DNA from: Mumia quercus
GTDB taxonomy: Bacteria > Actinomycetota > Actinomycetes > Propionibacteriales > Nocardioidaceae
Direction of reading: 5' to 3'
NCBI RefSeq assembly: GCF_025506335.1
Contig: NZ_JANZYO010000006.1
Location: forward strand, 288,349-352,348
DNA: 64,000 nt
Shown: piece after piece, positions 15,943-25,041 of the stretch
How the letters are laid out: the number at the start of each line of letters is the position of its first letter
How positions within the stretch are numbered: position 1 is the stretch's first letter
The notes under the pieces: model-generated
What the model was told of the DNA's origin: nothing
The model's input: only the letters and a program-made list of their open reading frames with translations
Databases searched by the model: none
Made by a program: the position numbers and the translations under genes

Positions 15943-17343
15943 ATGCGCAACGCCTGGTCCGGACACACGTTCCCTCATCCTGCCGGGCGTCGGCGCTGGA
16001 TGAAGGACGCGGAGAGCATGGATCCCGACCGTCCCGTCCAGTACATCCTCGAGCACCACCGCCGCCTCGGGCCGATCTTCGAGATCGTCGTCTTCGGGCA
16101 GAAGTTCGTGTTCGTGACCAGCGCGGAGCTCGCCGCCGAGCTCAACGACGAGAAGCGGTTCGTCAAGGCGAACTCGCCGGCGCTCGACGGCCTGCGCGGC
16201 ATCGCCGGCGACGGGCTCTTCACCGCGTACAACGACGAGCCCAACTGGCGGCTCGCGCACGACCTTCTGGTCCCGGCGTTCACCAAGCAGGCGATGCAGC
16301 GCTACCACCCCGTGATGGCCGAGACGCTCGACGAGCTGTTCGGGGTGTGGGACGAAGGTCCGGGCCGCATCGACGTCTCCGCGGACATGACACGCCTGAC
16401 GCTGGAGACCATCGGTCGTACGGGGTTCAGCCAGGCGTTCGGCTCGTTCACCACCCGAGAGGTCCACCCGTTCGTCGAGGGCATGGTCACCGCGCTGACG
16501 CTCGGGCGGCGCAAGGGCGTCATCGGCGCGCTGCCCGGGGCGCGGATCCTCGAGCGGCGCCTGGACCGCAAGCACGCCGACCAGCTGTCGTACGTCAACC
16601 GGTTCCTCGACGACATCGTGGCGTCGCGGCGGCGGTCGCCGGCCACCGGTGGCGACGACCTGCTCGGCATCATGCTCGACCAGGCCCACCCCGAGACCGG
16701 CGAACGGCTGAGCGACGCCAACATCCGCTACCAGATCCTGACGTTCCTCGTCGCCGGCCACGAGACGACCTCCGGTGCGCTGTCGTTCGCGCTCTACTAC
16801 CTCCTGCGCCATCCCGAGGCGATGGCCAAGGCACAGGCGGAGACCGACGCGATCCTCGGTGCCGACCCCGACGCGACCCCGTCGTACGAGCAGGTGGCGC
16901 GCTTCCGCTACCTCCGCAAGGTGCTCGACGAGTCGTTGCGCCTGTGGCCGACGGCTCCCGGCTACGCGCGCAGCCCGCGCGAGACGACGACGCTCGGCGG
17001 CCGCTGGACGATGACGCCCGACGACTGGGCGCTCGTGTTCCTCCCGCTGGTCCAGCGCGACCCGGCGGTGTGGGGCGAGACGGCCGACGACTTCGAGCCC
17101 GAACGCCCCAGGCCGCGGCTCGCGGGGACGGCCAAGCCGTTCGGGACCGGTGAGCGCGCCTGCATCGGGCGCCAGTTCGCGGTGCACGAGGCGACGATGG
17201 CGCTGGCGCGGATCCTGCACCGCTACGACCTCGTCGGCGACCCGTCGTACGAGCTGAGCATCGACGAGCGGCTGACGCTGATGCCCCAAGGCCTGGAGCT
17301 CACGCTGACGCCACGGCATACGCTGAGCGTACGACCGGCGTGA
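15943..17343 (+). CDS. cytochrome P450, stand-alone CYP102-like heme domain
   Basis: Heme monooxygenase of 466 residues. Motifs: I-helix AGHETTS at 271-277, the ExxR glutamate in ESLRLWPTAPGY, and the heme loop FGTGERACIGRQFA at 400-413 with Cys407 as the iron ligand. Blocks such as GDGLFTAYNDEPNWRLAHDL and the C-terminal YELSIDERLTLMPQGLEL match, from memory, the heme part of P450 BM3 (CYP102A1), a fatty-acid hydroxylase. The usual fused FMN/FAD reductase is absent: the gene stops after the heme domain and the next gene is on the other strand. A separate reductase must supply electrons. AAGGAG lies 6 bases before the ATG. Confidence 0.88.
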   Translation: MRNAWSGHTFPHPAGRRRWMKDAESMDPDRPVQYILEHHRRLGPIFEIVVFGQKFVFVTSAELAAELNDEKRFVKANSPALDGLRGIAGDGLFTAYNDEPNWRLAHDLLVPAFTKQAMQRYHPVMAETLDELFGVWDEGPGRIDVSADMTRLTLETIGRTGFSQAFGSFTTREVHPFVEGMVTALTLGRRKGVIGALPGARILERRLDRKHADQLSYVNRFLDDIVASRRRSPATGGDDLLGIMLDQAHPETGERLSDANIRYQILTFLVAGHETTSGALSFALYYLLRHPEAMAKAQAETDAILGADPDATPSYEQVARFRYLRKVLDESLRLWPTAPGYARSPRETTTLGGRWTMTPDDWALVFLPLVQRDPAVWGETADDFEPERPRPRLAGTAKPFGTGERACIGRQFAVHEATMALARILHRYDLVGDPSYELSIDERLTLMPQGLELTLTPRHTLSVRPA

Positions 17344-17353
17344 CCTGCGGCCG

Positions 17354-18286
17354 TCAGTGCTTCTTGCGGCGCCCCAGCAGGTGCCTGACGGCGACCACGA
17401 CGGCGCCGACGACGAGACCGAGCAGTGCCGAGGCGGCGGTGTTGACCAGCCACGGCAGGACTCCGCCCGCACCCGGGACGGCGTCGTGCACGATCTCCTC
17501 GAGGTGGTGCACGGCGTCGAACAAGCCGTGCCATCCGAGGTCGTCGACGCCGACGAGCAGGATGTGGCCGCCGACCCAGAGCATCGCGGCGACGCCGACG
17601 ATCGACAGCGTGCCGAGGACGACCGGCATCGCGCGGACGAGGAACCGGCCGACCTTCTGCGAGAAGGCGGAGCTGCGGGCGGCCAGAGACAGTCCGATGT
17701 CGTCCATCTTGACGATGAGACCGACAGCGCCGTAGACGAGCGCCGTGATGGCGATCGCGACGACCGCGAGGATCACGGCACGCGAGACGAACGGCTCGTC
17801 GGCCACCTCGTTGAGGGCGATCACCATGATCTCGGCCGACAGGATGAAATCGGTCGTGATGGCGCCTGAGACGACCTTGCTCTCCTCGACGGGCCCCTGC
17901 GACGACGAGGGGACGTCGGGACCGTGGTGGCCCGAGACCTTCTCCCAGATCTTCTCCGCGCCCTCGTAGCAGAGGTAGGTGCCACCGACCATGAGGATCG
18001 GGGTGAGCAGCCACGGCGCGAACTGGCTGAGCAGCAGCGCGACGGGGAGGATGAACACGAGCTTGTTGCGCAGCGAGCCGATCGCGATCTTCTTGATGAT
18101 CGCCAGCTCGCGCTCAGGTCTGAGCCCCTGGACGTACCGCGGGGTGACCGCGGCGTCGTCGACGACGACTCCGGCTGCCTTCGTGCTGGCACGTCCGGCA
18201 GCCGCACCGACGTCGTCGATCGAGGCTGCAGCCAGCTTGGCGAGCGCGGCGATGTCGTCGAGGAGGGCGGCCAGTCCGGCGCTCAC
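17354..18286 (-). CDS. DUF808 (YedI-like) membrane protein
   Basis: Inner-membrane protein of 310 residues with the opening typical of the family, GLAALLDDIAALAKLAAAS, then DDAAVTPRYVQGLRPERELA and IGSLRNKLVFILPVALLLSQ. It has several transmembrane segments and the cytosolic loop YEGAEKIWEKVSGHH. The family is common in Gram-negatives and actinobacteria with no assigned function. The start is a GTG at 18286. It is convergent with the P450 gene, with 10 bases between the stops. Confidence 0.82.
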   Translation of the reverse strand: MSAGLAALLDDIAALAKLAAASIDDVGAAAGRASTKAAGVVVDDAAVTPRYVQGLRPERELAIIKKIAIGSLRNKLVFILPVALLLSQFAPWLLTPILMVGGTYLCYEGAEKIWEKVSGHHGPDVPSSSQGPVEESKVVSGAITTDFILSAEIMVIALNEVADEPFVSRAVILAVVAIAITALVYGAVGLIVKMDDIGLSLAARSSAFSQKVGRFLVRAMPVVLGTLSIVGVAAMLWVGGHILLVGVDDLGWHGLFDAVHHLEEIVHDAVPGAGGVLPWLVNTAASALLGLVVGAVVVAVRHLLGRRKKH

Positions 18287-18378
18287 GCGCGGGGACCTGT
18301 CGGCAGGTGCGAGATCACGGCCACAGCGTACGTCCCCGCGGGGCGAGGCCGGGTGACAGCGTCGCTGTCAGAGACAGG

Positions 18379-18384
18379 TACGGT
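18379..18384 (+). promoter_or_regulatory. -10 box of the dipeptidase gene
   Basis: TACGGT, 26 bases before the ATG at 18411, with a GGAAGGA ribosome site in the short leader. Confidence 0.45.
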
Positions 18385-18410
18385 GTGACGCCCGCCACGG
18401 AAGGACCCCC

Positions 18411-19631
18411 ATGTCGTCTCCCGCTGCCTCGGAGCCCGCACCGAGCCGCCGTCGCTTCGTCAAGACCAAGCGTGTGCTCGTCACCCTCCTCGTGCTCCTC
18501 GTGCTCGCCGCGGTCGCGTTCTTCACCCTCGCGCCGGGCATCGTCGAGCGCAGCATGAACGAGATCGTCGAGGGACCGCAGCCCGAGGTGACCGCCGAGA
18601 CGCAGAAGCTGCACGACTCCCTCACGATCCTCGACATGCACTCCGACACCCTGCTGTGGAAGCGCGACCTGCTCGAGCGCAGCGAGCGAGGACACGTCGA
18701 CCTGCCGAGGCTCCAGGAGGGCAACGTCGCCCTCCAGGTGTTCTCGTCGGTCAGCAAGTCGCCGAAGGGGCAGAACTTCGACTCCAACAGCGCCGACACC
18801 GACAACATCACGCTGCTGACGTTCGCCCAGCTCCAGCCGCCACGGACGTGGAGCTCGATCTTCGAGCGGTCGATGTACCACGCCGAGAAGCTCCGCGACG
18901 CCGAGAAGCGCTCCGACGGCGCCCTGCGCATCGTCCGTACGCGCGAGGACCTCACGACGCTCGTCGCCGACCGCGCGGCCGGCAAGGACGTCACCGGGGC
19001 ACTGCTCTCGTTGGAGGGCCTGCAGTCCCTCGAAGGGGATGCGGACAACCTCAAGCGTCTGTACGACGCCGGCCACCGGATGGCGGGCTTCACCCACTTC
19101 TTCGACAACGAGGTCGCGGGCTCGATGCACGGGGAGGAGAAGGACGGGCTGACCGACCTCGGGCGTGAGGTCTTCGACGAGATGGAACGCCTCGGCATGA
19201 TCGTCGACGTCGCCCACGCCAGCCACCCCGCGGTCGCGGAGATGCTCGCCCGCGCCACCAAGCCCGTCGTGTCGAGCCACGGCGGCGTCCAGGCGACCTG
19301 CAAGGTCAACCGCAACCTGACCGACGACGAGATCCGGGGCGTCGCAGCGACCGGTGGCGTCGTCGGCATCGGCTACTTCGACGGTGCCGTGTGCGACACC
19401 ACCGCGAAGGCTGTCGTCGACGCGATGGTGCACGTGCGTGACCTCGTCGGGATCGCGCACGTCGGCCTCGGCAGCGACTACGACGGCTCGGTCGCCGTCG
19501 GCTGGGACACCGCCGACCTCGCCGTGCTGACCCAGGAGCTCGTCGACCGCGGCTTCAGCGACGCCGACATCGCCGCAGTCATGGGCGGGAACGTCCAGCG
19601 CGTGATGACCGAGGTGCTGCCCGCGCGCTGA
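18411..19631 (+). CDS. membrane-anchored dipeptidase, peptidase family M19
   Basis: Zinc dipeptidase of 406 residues related to renal dipeptidase. A single N-terminal transmembrane anchor (about residues 21-43) should place the catalytic domain outside the membrane. Metal ligands are visible in LDMHSDTLLWKRD (HxD), LLSLEGLQSLEGD (bridging Glu), VVSSHGG and GLGSDYDGSVAVGWD. M19 enzymes cleave dipeptides, including D-residue and cell-wall-derived ones. The third ligand region, usually a His-Ser block, reads VSSHGGVQATCK here. The last 53 bases overlap the convergent LssY-like gene. Confidence 0.88.
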   Translation: MSSPAASEPAPSRRRFVKTKRVLVTLLVLLVLAAVAFFTLAPGIVERSMNEIVEGPQPEVTAETQKLHDSLTILDMHSDTLLWKRDLLERSERGHVDLPRLQEGNVALQVFSSVSKSPKGQNFDSNSADTDNITLLTFAQLQPPRTWSSIFERSMYHAEKLRDAEKRSDGALRIVRTREDLTTLVADRAAGKDVTGALLSLEGLQSLEGDADNLKRLYDAGHRMAGFTHFFDNEVAGSMHGEEKDGLTDLGREVFDEMERLGMIVDVAHASHPAVAEMLARATKPVVSSHGGVQATCKVNRNLTDDEIRGVAATGGVVGIGYFDGAVCDTTAKAVVDAMVHVRDLVGIAHVGLGSDYDGSVAVGWDTADLAVLTQELVDRGFSDADIAAVMGGNVQRVMTEVLPAR

Positions 19632-20907
19632 CGTCCTGCGTCGCGTACGCGCGCGAGCGCGGACTCGTCAGCGCGAGGATGACGAGGATGTTGACGCCCA
19701 CCGTCGGCAGGTGCGTCAGCGTCACCGGCTGGTCGCCTCCGACGTCGGCGACGAACGCCGTCACCGTCGCCACGGCGCACAGCGACATCAGGACGAGTCG
19801 GGCGAGGTTGCCCCCGCGGAGCACGGCCACGGCCAGCACGAGGTCGATGAGGCCGTAGACGGCGAGCCCGGCCGCCCCCCATCGCGCGGCGGCCTCGATG
19901 TCGCGGGTCGACACGTCCGCGCCGGCGCGGGTGGCGACCTCGGCGACCACGTCGGGAGCCAGCACGGCGACGACGACGGAGACGAGGTATCCCAACGACC
20001 GCAGGGCGGCGACGCCGGCTCCGAAGACGGTCGGCGCGGGGGGCCCGGACCGTCCGCCCGGCGTCGTCACGGCGGGCGGCTCGGGGGGCGCGTCGACCGC
20101 GGTGACGTCGACGACGGGCAGGTCACCGTCGGTCTCGATCGCGTCGCCCCCGCCGTTGCGGGCGTGGTAGCCGGTGGAGAAGTCCTCGATCACCCTCACC
20201 GACACGGCGGGCTCCGCGCCGCGGACCGACGTGAGGACGAAGTCGCGCTCGACGTCGGTGTCGAGGGCGACCTTGTGGGTGATCTGGAGGGTGAACGTGG
20301 ACAGGCCCACGCTGCGGTCGTACGTGGCCGCGGCGAGCCAGTCCGCGGAGAACCCGCCGGGCAGCTTCCACCCTTCCGGGCACCGCCAGAACCGGACGTG
20401 GTGGCGCTGCGAAGGGCTGCCGTCCACCTCGCGCTCGTACGCGAAGTCCTGCTGGTGGTCGAACAGCACGAGCGGGCTCACCGGGGCAGCGGCGTAGCTG
20501 CGGCGGCTCAGTGTCGACGTGACGATGCGCCGTCCGGAGCGCAGGTCGAGGTCGTCGGCACGCGTCCACCCTCCCCGCACCATCGCCTGGTGGATCTGCT
20601 GCTCGCGACCGCGGAAGGCCAGGTTGACGGGGTCGCCCAGGCGGCCGTCCGGCGTACGGGCACGGCCGATGAAGTAGCCCGGGACGTAGATCTGCGTGAA
20701 GATCCGGTGGAGCCGGGGGAGCAGCAGGTAGGCGACGAACAGCCAGAAGACGACCAGCAGGCCGGACTGCCACCCCGGCCGCGCCCCCTCGACGAGCAGC
20801 AGGTAGGCGAACCACGCCGCCGCCAGCGCCGAGAACGCGACGAACCCCCGGTCGATCCCGTTCGCGACGGCGGCACCGATCGAGAACCGCCGCCTCGTCG
20901 CCCCCAT
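19579..20907 (-). CDS. membrane protein with LssY C-terminal domain
   Basis: A 442-residue protein with two or three transmembrane segments near the N-terminus (about residues 15-60), then the LssY-like domain in which GDPVNLAFRGREQQIHQAM, RRSYAAAPVSPLVLFDHQQD and RHHVRFWRCPEG are the conserved blocks. About four more transmembrane helices follow after residue 310. LssY domains occur in the Legionella type I secretion locus and in PAP2-type membrane proteins; no activity is proven. The start was set at the ATG at 20907, since further upstream the frame runs antisense to the MoxR gene. The 3' end overlaps the dipeptidase gene by 53 bases. Confidence 0.75.
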   Translation of the reverse strand: MGATRRRFSIGAAVANGIDRGFVAFSALAAAWFAYLLLVEGARPGWQSGLLVVFWLFVAYLLLPRLHRIFTQIYVPGYFIGRARTPDGRLGDPVNLAFRGREQQIHQAMVRGGWTRADDLDLRSGRRIVTSTLSRRSYAAAPVSPLVLFDHQQDFAYEREVDGSPSQRHHVRFWRCPEGWKLPGGFSADWLAAATYDRSVGLSTFTLQITHKVALDTDVERDFVLTSVRGAEPAVSVRVIEDFSTGYHARNGGGDAIETDGDLPVVDVTAVDAPPEPPAVTTPGGRSGPPAPTVFGAGVAALRSLGYLVSVVVAVLAPDVVAEVATRAGADVSTRDIEAAARWGAAGLAVYGLIDLVLAVAVLRGGNLARLVLMSLCAVATVTAFVADVGGDQPVTLTHLPTVGVNILVILALTSPRSRAYATQDVSARAAPRSSRAGRSRP

Positions 20908-21012
20908 GAGACCCAGTGTGGAGGACGGGAGCCGCCTGAGCGCGTCCTTGTCGTCGCCGGGCTTCTGTCCGCCGTCAGCGAACGGTCGTCGGTGATCTTG
21001 GCCACGCCGGAC

Positions 21013-21018
21013 TAGCGT
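21013..21018 (+). promoter_or_regulatory. -10 box, leaderless start of the MoxR gene
   Basis: TAGCGT lies 6 bases before the GTG at 21025. GGAGGA is also present but directly abuts the GTG (spacing about 1 base), too close to serve as a normal ribosome site. Confidence 0.55.
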
Positions 21019-21024
21019 GGAGGA

Positions 21025-22410
21025 GTGAATGCGCCTGCACCCAGCACGGTCGCCGAGCTTCGCGCCTCCGGCCACATCCAGAAGTCCCTCCGTCACGAGG
21101 TCCGAGACAACCTCCTCGCCGCCCTGCGCGAGGGGCGCGATCCCTGGCCCGGCCTCCACGGCCTCGACGACACGGTCATCCCTCAGCTCGAGCGTGCGCT
21201 CCTCGCCGGGCACGACGTGGTCCTCCTGGGCGAGCGCGGCCAGGGCAAGACCCGCCTGCTGCGGTCCCTCGCGGGGCTCCTCGACGAGTGGACGCCCGTC
21301 ATCGAGGGGTCCGAGCTCGGCGAGCACCCGTACGAGCCGATCACGCCGGTCGCACGTCGGCGTGCCGCCCAGCTCGGCGACGACCTGCCCGTGGCCTGGC
21401 GCCACCGCGACGAGCGGTACGCGGAGAAGCTTGCCACCCCCGACACGAGCGTCGCCGACCTCATCGGCGACGTCGACCCGATGAAGGTCGCCGAAGGACG
21501 GTCGCTCGGTGACCCGGAGACGATCCACTTCGGGCTCGTGCCGCGCTCCCACCGCGGCATCGTCGCGATCAACGAGCTGCCCGACCTCGCCGAACGCATC
21601 CAGGTCGCCATGCTCAACGTGATGGAGGAGCGCGACATCCAGATCCGCGGATACGTCCTGCGGCTCCCGCTCGACGTCATGGTGGTCGCCACCGCCAACC
21701 CGGAGGACTACACGAACCGCGGGCGCATCATCACGCCGCTGAAGGACCGCTTCGGTGCCGAGATCCGTACCCACTACCCGTTGGAGCTCGAGGACGAGAT
21801 CGCCGTGATCCGCCAGGAGGCGGCGCTGGTCGCGACCGTGCCCGACTTCCTGCTGGAGATCATGGCGCGCTTCACGCGGGCTCTGCGGGAGTCGCAGGCC
21901 GTCGACCAGCGCTCGGGCGTGTCCGCCCGCTTCTCGATCGCCGGTGCCGAGACGGTCGCCGCCGCGGCCCTGCACCGCGCGACGGTCGGCGGTGAGGACG
22001 ACGCCGTCGCCCGTGTCGTCGACCTCGAGACGGCAGTGGACGTGCTGGGTGGCAAGGTCGAGTTCGAGACCGGTGAGGAGGGGCGTGAGCGGGCGATCCT
22101 CGAGCACGTCCTCCGTACGGCCACCGCCGAGACCGTGCGGCACCGGCTGCGCGGCATCGACTTCGCGCTCCTGGTCGAGGCGTTCGCCTCTGGAGCGACG
22201 GTGACCACCGGCGAGCAGGTGACCGCGAACGACTTCCTCTCCGGGCTCCCCGTGCTGGGGGAGTCAGACCTCTACGACGAGGTGATGGACCGGCTCGGAG
22301 CCGACGGCGACGGTGAGCGGGCGAGCGCGCTGGAGCTCGCCCTCGAAGGGCTCTTCCTGGCACGCAAGATCGGGAAGGACTCGGGCGGAGGAGAGACGGT
22401 CTACGGATGA
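21025..22410 (+). CDS. MoxR-family AAA+ ATPase
   Basis: Cytosolic AAA+ chaperone-like ATPase of 461 residues, related to the ChlI/magnesium-chelatase branch. The Walker A loop is LLGERGQGKTRLLRSLAG at about residues 68-85. RSHRGIVAINELPDLAERIQ holds the Walker B region, VVATANPEDYTNRGRIITPL is sensor 1 and LKDRFGAEIRTHYPL the arginine-finger region. MoxR proteins work with a VWA-domain partner to load metals or remodel targets; that partner is the next gene, overlapping by 4 bases (ATGA). No alternative in-frame start exists near the GTG. Confidence 0.88.
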   Translation: MNAPAPSTVAELRASGHIQKSLRHEVRDNLLAALREGRDPWPGLHGLDDTVIPQLERALLAGHDVVLLGERGQGKTRLLRSLAGLLDEWTPVIEGSELGEHPYEPITPVARRRAAQLGDDLPVAWRHRDERYAEKLATPDTSVADLIGDVDPMKVAEGRSLGDPETIHFGLVPRSHRGIVAINELPDLAERIQVAMLNVMEERDIQIRGYVLRLPLDVMVVATANPEDYTNRGRIITPLKDRFGAEIRTHYPLELEDEIAVIRQEAALVATVPDFLLEIMARFTRALRESQAVDQRSGVSARFSIAGAETVAAAALHRATVGGEDDAVARVVDLETAVDVLGGKVEFETGEEGRERAILEHVLRTATAETVRHRLRGIDFALLVEAFASGATVTTGEQVTANDFLSGLPVLGESDLYDEVMDRLGADGDGERASALELALEGLFLARKIGKDSGGGETVYG

Positions 22411-24425
22411 GCAGGCGCGACAGCCGGTACGGCCGGTACGCCGGCGGAGACCCTCTGGCTCCGCCCGTCGACATCGCCGAGGCGCTCGAGGCCATCGGCG
22501 AGGACGTCATGGCCGGCTACTCGCCCGAGCACGCGATGCGGGAGGTGCTGCGACGCGGCACCGAGAGTCGTACGGGTCTCGACGACCTCGCGCGACGCGT
22601 CGCGCAGCGTCGACGCAGCCTGCTCGAGCAGCACGACCTCGACGGCACGCTGCGCGAGGTGCGCGAGCTCCTCGACCGCGCGGTGCTGGAGGAGCGCAAG
22701 CAGCTCGCCCGCGACCTCGACGACGACGCGCGGTTCGCCGAGATGCGCATCGAGAACCTGCCGTCGTCCCCGGCGGCCGCGGTGTCGGAGCTGTCGGACT
22801 ACTCCTGGCGCAGCGCGCAGGCGCGCGAGGACTTCGAGCGCATCAAGGACCTGCTCGGACGCGAGCTGCTGGACCAGCGGTTCGCCGGCATGAAGGAGGC
22901 GCTGGAGAACGCCACGGAGGCCGACCGCGAGGCGGTCGCCGAGATGGTGCGCGACCTCAACGAGCTCCTCGCGGCCCACCGGCGCGGGGAGGACACCGAG
23001 GAGCAGTTCCGCGACTTCATGGACAAGCACGGCGACTTCTTCCCGGAGAACCCGCAGTCCGTCGACGAGCTCATCGACACGCTCGCTGCCCGCTCGGCGG
23101 CCGCGCAGCGGATGCTCAACTCCATGACGCCCGAGCAGCGCGACGAGCTGATGGCGTTGTCGGCCCAGGCCTTCGGCAGCCCCGAGCTGCAGGACGCCCT
23201 GGGCCAGCTCGACGCGAATCTCCAGGCGCTGCGGCCCGGGGAGGACTGGACAGGATCGGAGCGGTTCGACGGCGAGCAGGGGCTCGGTCTCGGTGACGGG
23301 ACCGGGGTACTGCAGGAGCTGGCGGACCTCGACTCCCTCGGCGAGCAGCTCTCGCAGTCCTACCCCGGCGCGCGGATGAGCGACATCGACCTCGACAAGC
23401 TCGGCGAGCTCCTCGGTGAGGACGCCGCGGTCGACGCCCGCGCGCTCGCCGAGCTCGAGCGCGCGCTGCGCGAGAGCGGGTCTCTCAAGCGGGGCACCGA
23501 CGGCGGGCTGCGGCTGTCCCCGAAGGCGATCCGCCAGCTCGGACGGTCGCTGCTGCGTGACGTCGCGAACCGGATGTCCGGTCGCCAGGGCGCGCGCGAC
23601 CTCCGCCGGGCAGGGGCCGCAGGCGAGCTCTCCGGCGGTTCGAGGGAGTGGGCCTTCGGTGACACCGAACCGTGGGACGTGACCAAGACCGTGACGAACG
23701 CCGTACTCCGTACGACGGCCGAGGGCGGCGATCCGCGCACCGGTGTCCGCCTCGACATCCGCGACGTGGAGGTGAGCGAGACCGAGGCGCGGACGCAGGC
23801 GGCCGTCGCCCTGCTGGTCGACACGTCGTTCTCGATGGCGATGGACGGACGCTGGGTGCCGATGAAGCGCACCGCGCTCGCCCTCCACACGCTGATCCAG
23901 AGCCGCTTCCGTGGCGACCACCTGCAGCTCGTCGGGTTCGGCCCGTACGCCGAGGTCATGGACATCGACCAGCTCACGGCCCTCGACGCGAAGTGGGACA
24001 AGGGCACCAACCTGCACCACGCGCTGCTTCTCGCGCACCGGCACTTCCGCAAGCACCCGTCGGCCCAGCCGGTGCTGCTCGTCGTCACCGACGGTGAGCC
24101 GACCTCGCACCTGGAGCCCGACGGCGAGGTCTTCTTCACGTATCCACCGTCGCCCCGGACGGTCGCGCACACGGTCCGGGCGCTCGACGACGTGGGTCGC
24201 CTCGGTGCGCAGACGACGTTCTTCCGGCTCGGCGAGGATCCAGGGCTCGCGCGCTTCATCGAGCAGATGGCGCGGCGCGTCGACGGGCGCGTCGTCGCTC
24301 CCGAGCTGGAAGACCTCGGCGTCGCCGTCGTCGACAGCTATCTCGGGGCGCGAGGAGGCACCGGCTCGGCGTACGAGTCGTACGGCGGGTGGTTCGGCAG
24401 CCGCGGGTTCTGGGTGGACGAATAG
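22407..24425 (+). CDS. VWA-domain protein, partner of the MoxR ATPase
   Basis: A 672-residue soluble protein with a long, charged, mostly helical N-terminal part (about 1-460) and a C-terminal von Willebrand A domain. The MIDAS metal site begins VALLVDTSFSMAMDGRW (DxSxS) at about residue 470; the later MIDAS residues are probably the Thr in WDKGTNLHHAL and the Asp in VVTDGEPTSH. VWA/MoxR pairs act together in metal insertion or complex assembly, for example with CO dehydrogenase or RuBisCO, but no such client lies here. The start overlaps the MoxR stop by 4 bases, so the two are co-translated. Confidence 0.87.
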   Translation: MSRRDSRYGRYAGGDPLAPPVDIAEALEAIGEDVMAGYSPEHAMREVLRRGTESRTGLDDLARRVAQRRRSLLEQHDLDGTLREVRELLDRAVLEERKQLARDLDDDARFAEMRIENLPSSPAAAVSELSDYSWRSAQAREDFERIKDLLGRELLDQRFAGMKEALENATEADREAVAEMVRDLNELLAAHRRGEDTEEQFRDFMDKHGDFFPENPQSVDELIDTLAARSAAAQRMLNSMTPEQRDELMALSAQAFGSPELQDALGQLDANLQALRPGEDWTGSERFDGEQGLGLGDGTGVLQELADLDSLGEQLSQSYPGARMSDIDLDKLGELLGEDAAVDARALAELERALRESGSLKRGTDGGLRLSPKAIRQLGRSLLRDVANRMSGRQGARDLRRAGAAGELSGGSREWAFGDTEPWDVTKTVTNAVLRTTAEGGDPRTGVRLDIRDVEVSETEARTQAAVALLVDTSFSMAMDGRWVPMKRTALALHTLIQSRFRGDHLQLVGFGPYAEVMDIDQLTALDAKWDKGTNLHHALLLAHRHFRKHPSAQPVLLVVTDGEPTSHLEPDGEVFFTYPPSPRTVAHTVRALDDVGRLGAQTTFFRLGEDPGLARFIEQMARRVDGRVVAPELEDLGVAVVDSYLGARGGTGSAYESYGGWFGSRGFWVDE

Positions 24426-24478
24426 GGTCCTTCCCGCGCGTGGTGGCCGTGGCACCGGTGGCTGGCAGACTGCCTCGC

Positions 24479-25033
24479 ATGAGCACCGAACGCCAGGCAC
24501 CGGACATGTGGGTCGACCCCCAGGACGACCCGCGTGAGCCCGATGCGCCGCTGGTCGGCGAGCGAGAGACGTTGTTGGACTACCTCCGCGCCTACCGGTT
24601 GTCGCTGAAGATGAAGTGCGACGGGCTCGACGCCGAGCAGATGGCCCGCCGTTCGGTCCCGCCGTCGACGTTGTCCCTGCTGGGGCTCGTACGCCACATG
24701 GCCGACGTCGAGCGGACGTGGTTCCGGCAGGTGATGGCCGATGAGGACGCGCCTCGCCACTACCGGACCGCGGAGGACCGCGACGCCGACTTCAACGGCG
24801 CGGTCGCCGACGACGAGGTGGTGGCCGACGCGTGGCGTCGGTGGGAGGACGAGGTCGCCAACGCCGACGAGCTCGTCGCCGCCACCGACGACCTGGGGAT
24901 GCTCGCCGCGAGCACCGCGCGCGGCGAGATCGCCTTGCGCGAGGTGCTCGTGCACATGATCGAGGAGTACGCCCGGCACGTCGGTCACGCCGACCTCCTC
25001 CGCGAGTGCATCGACGGTCGTACGGGCCAGTAG
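24479..25033 (+). CDS. DinB-family (DUF664) protein
   Basis: A 184-residue four-helix-bundle protein of the DinB/YfiT-like superfamily. SLLGLVRHMADVERTWFRQV contains the first metal His, and EVLVHMIEEYARHVGHADLL the last two, giving the three-His site typical of the group; ETLLDYLRAYRLSLKMKCDG opens the bundle. Actinobacterial members include mycothiol-dependent transferases, which is possible here given the mycothiol-type redox genes at 59 kb, but the substrate is unknown. A near-consensus -10, CAGACT, lies 7 bases before the ATG. It is not part of the MoxR-VWA operon by spacing (53 bases). Confidence 0.8.
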   Translation: MSTERQAPDMWVDPQDDPREPDAPLVGERETLLDYLRAYRLSLKMKCDGLDAEQMARRSVPPSTLSLLGLVRHMADVERTWFRQVMADEDAPRHYRTAEDRDADFNGAVADDEVVADAWRRWEDEVANADELVAATDDLGMLAASTARGEIALREVLVHMIEEYARHVGHADLLRECIDGRTGQ

Positions 25034-25041
25034 GGCGTACG

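Noticed and set aside
19579-22143. Long minus-strand reading frame running from the LssY-like gene through the MoxR gene
   Set aside because: The part above 20907 is antisense to a clear AAA+ ATPase gene and has the Arg/His-rich composition of a GC-driven shadow frame; only 19579-20907 shows a recognisable protein.
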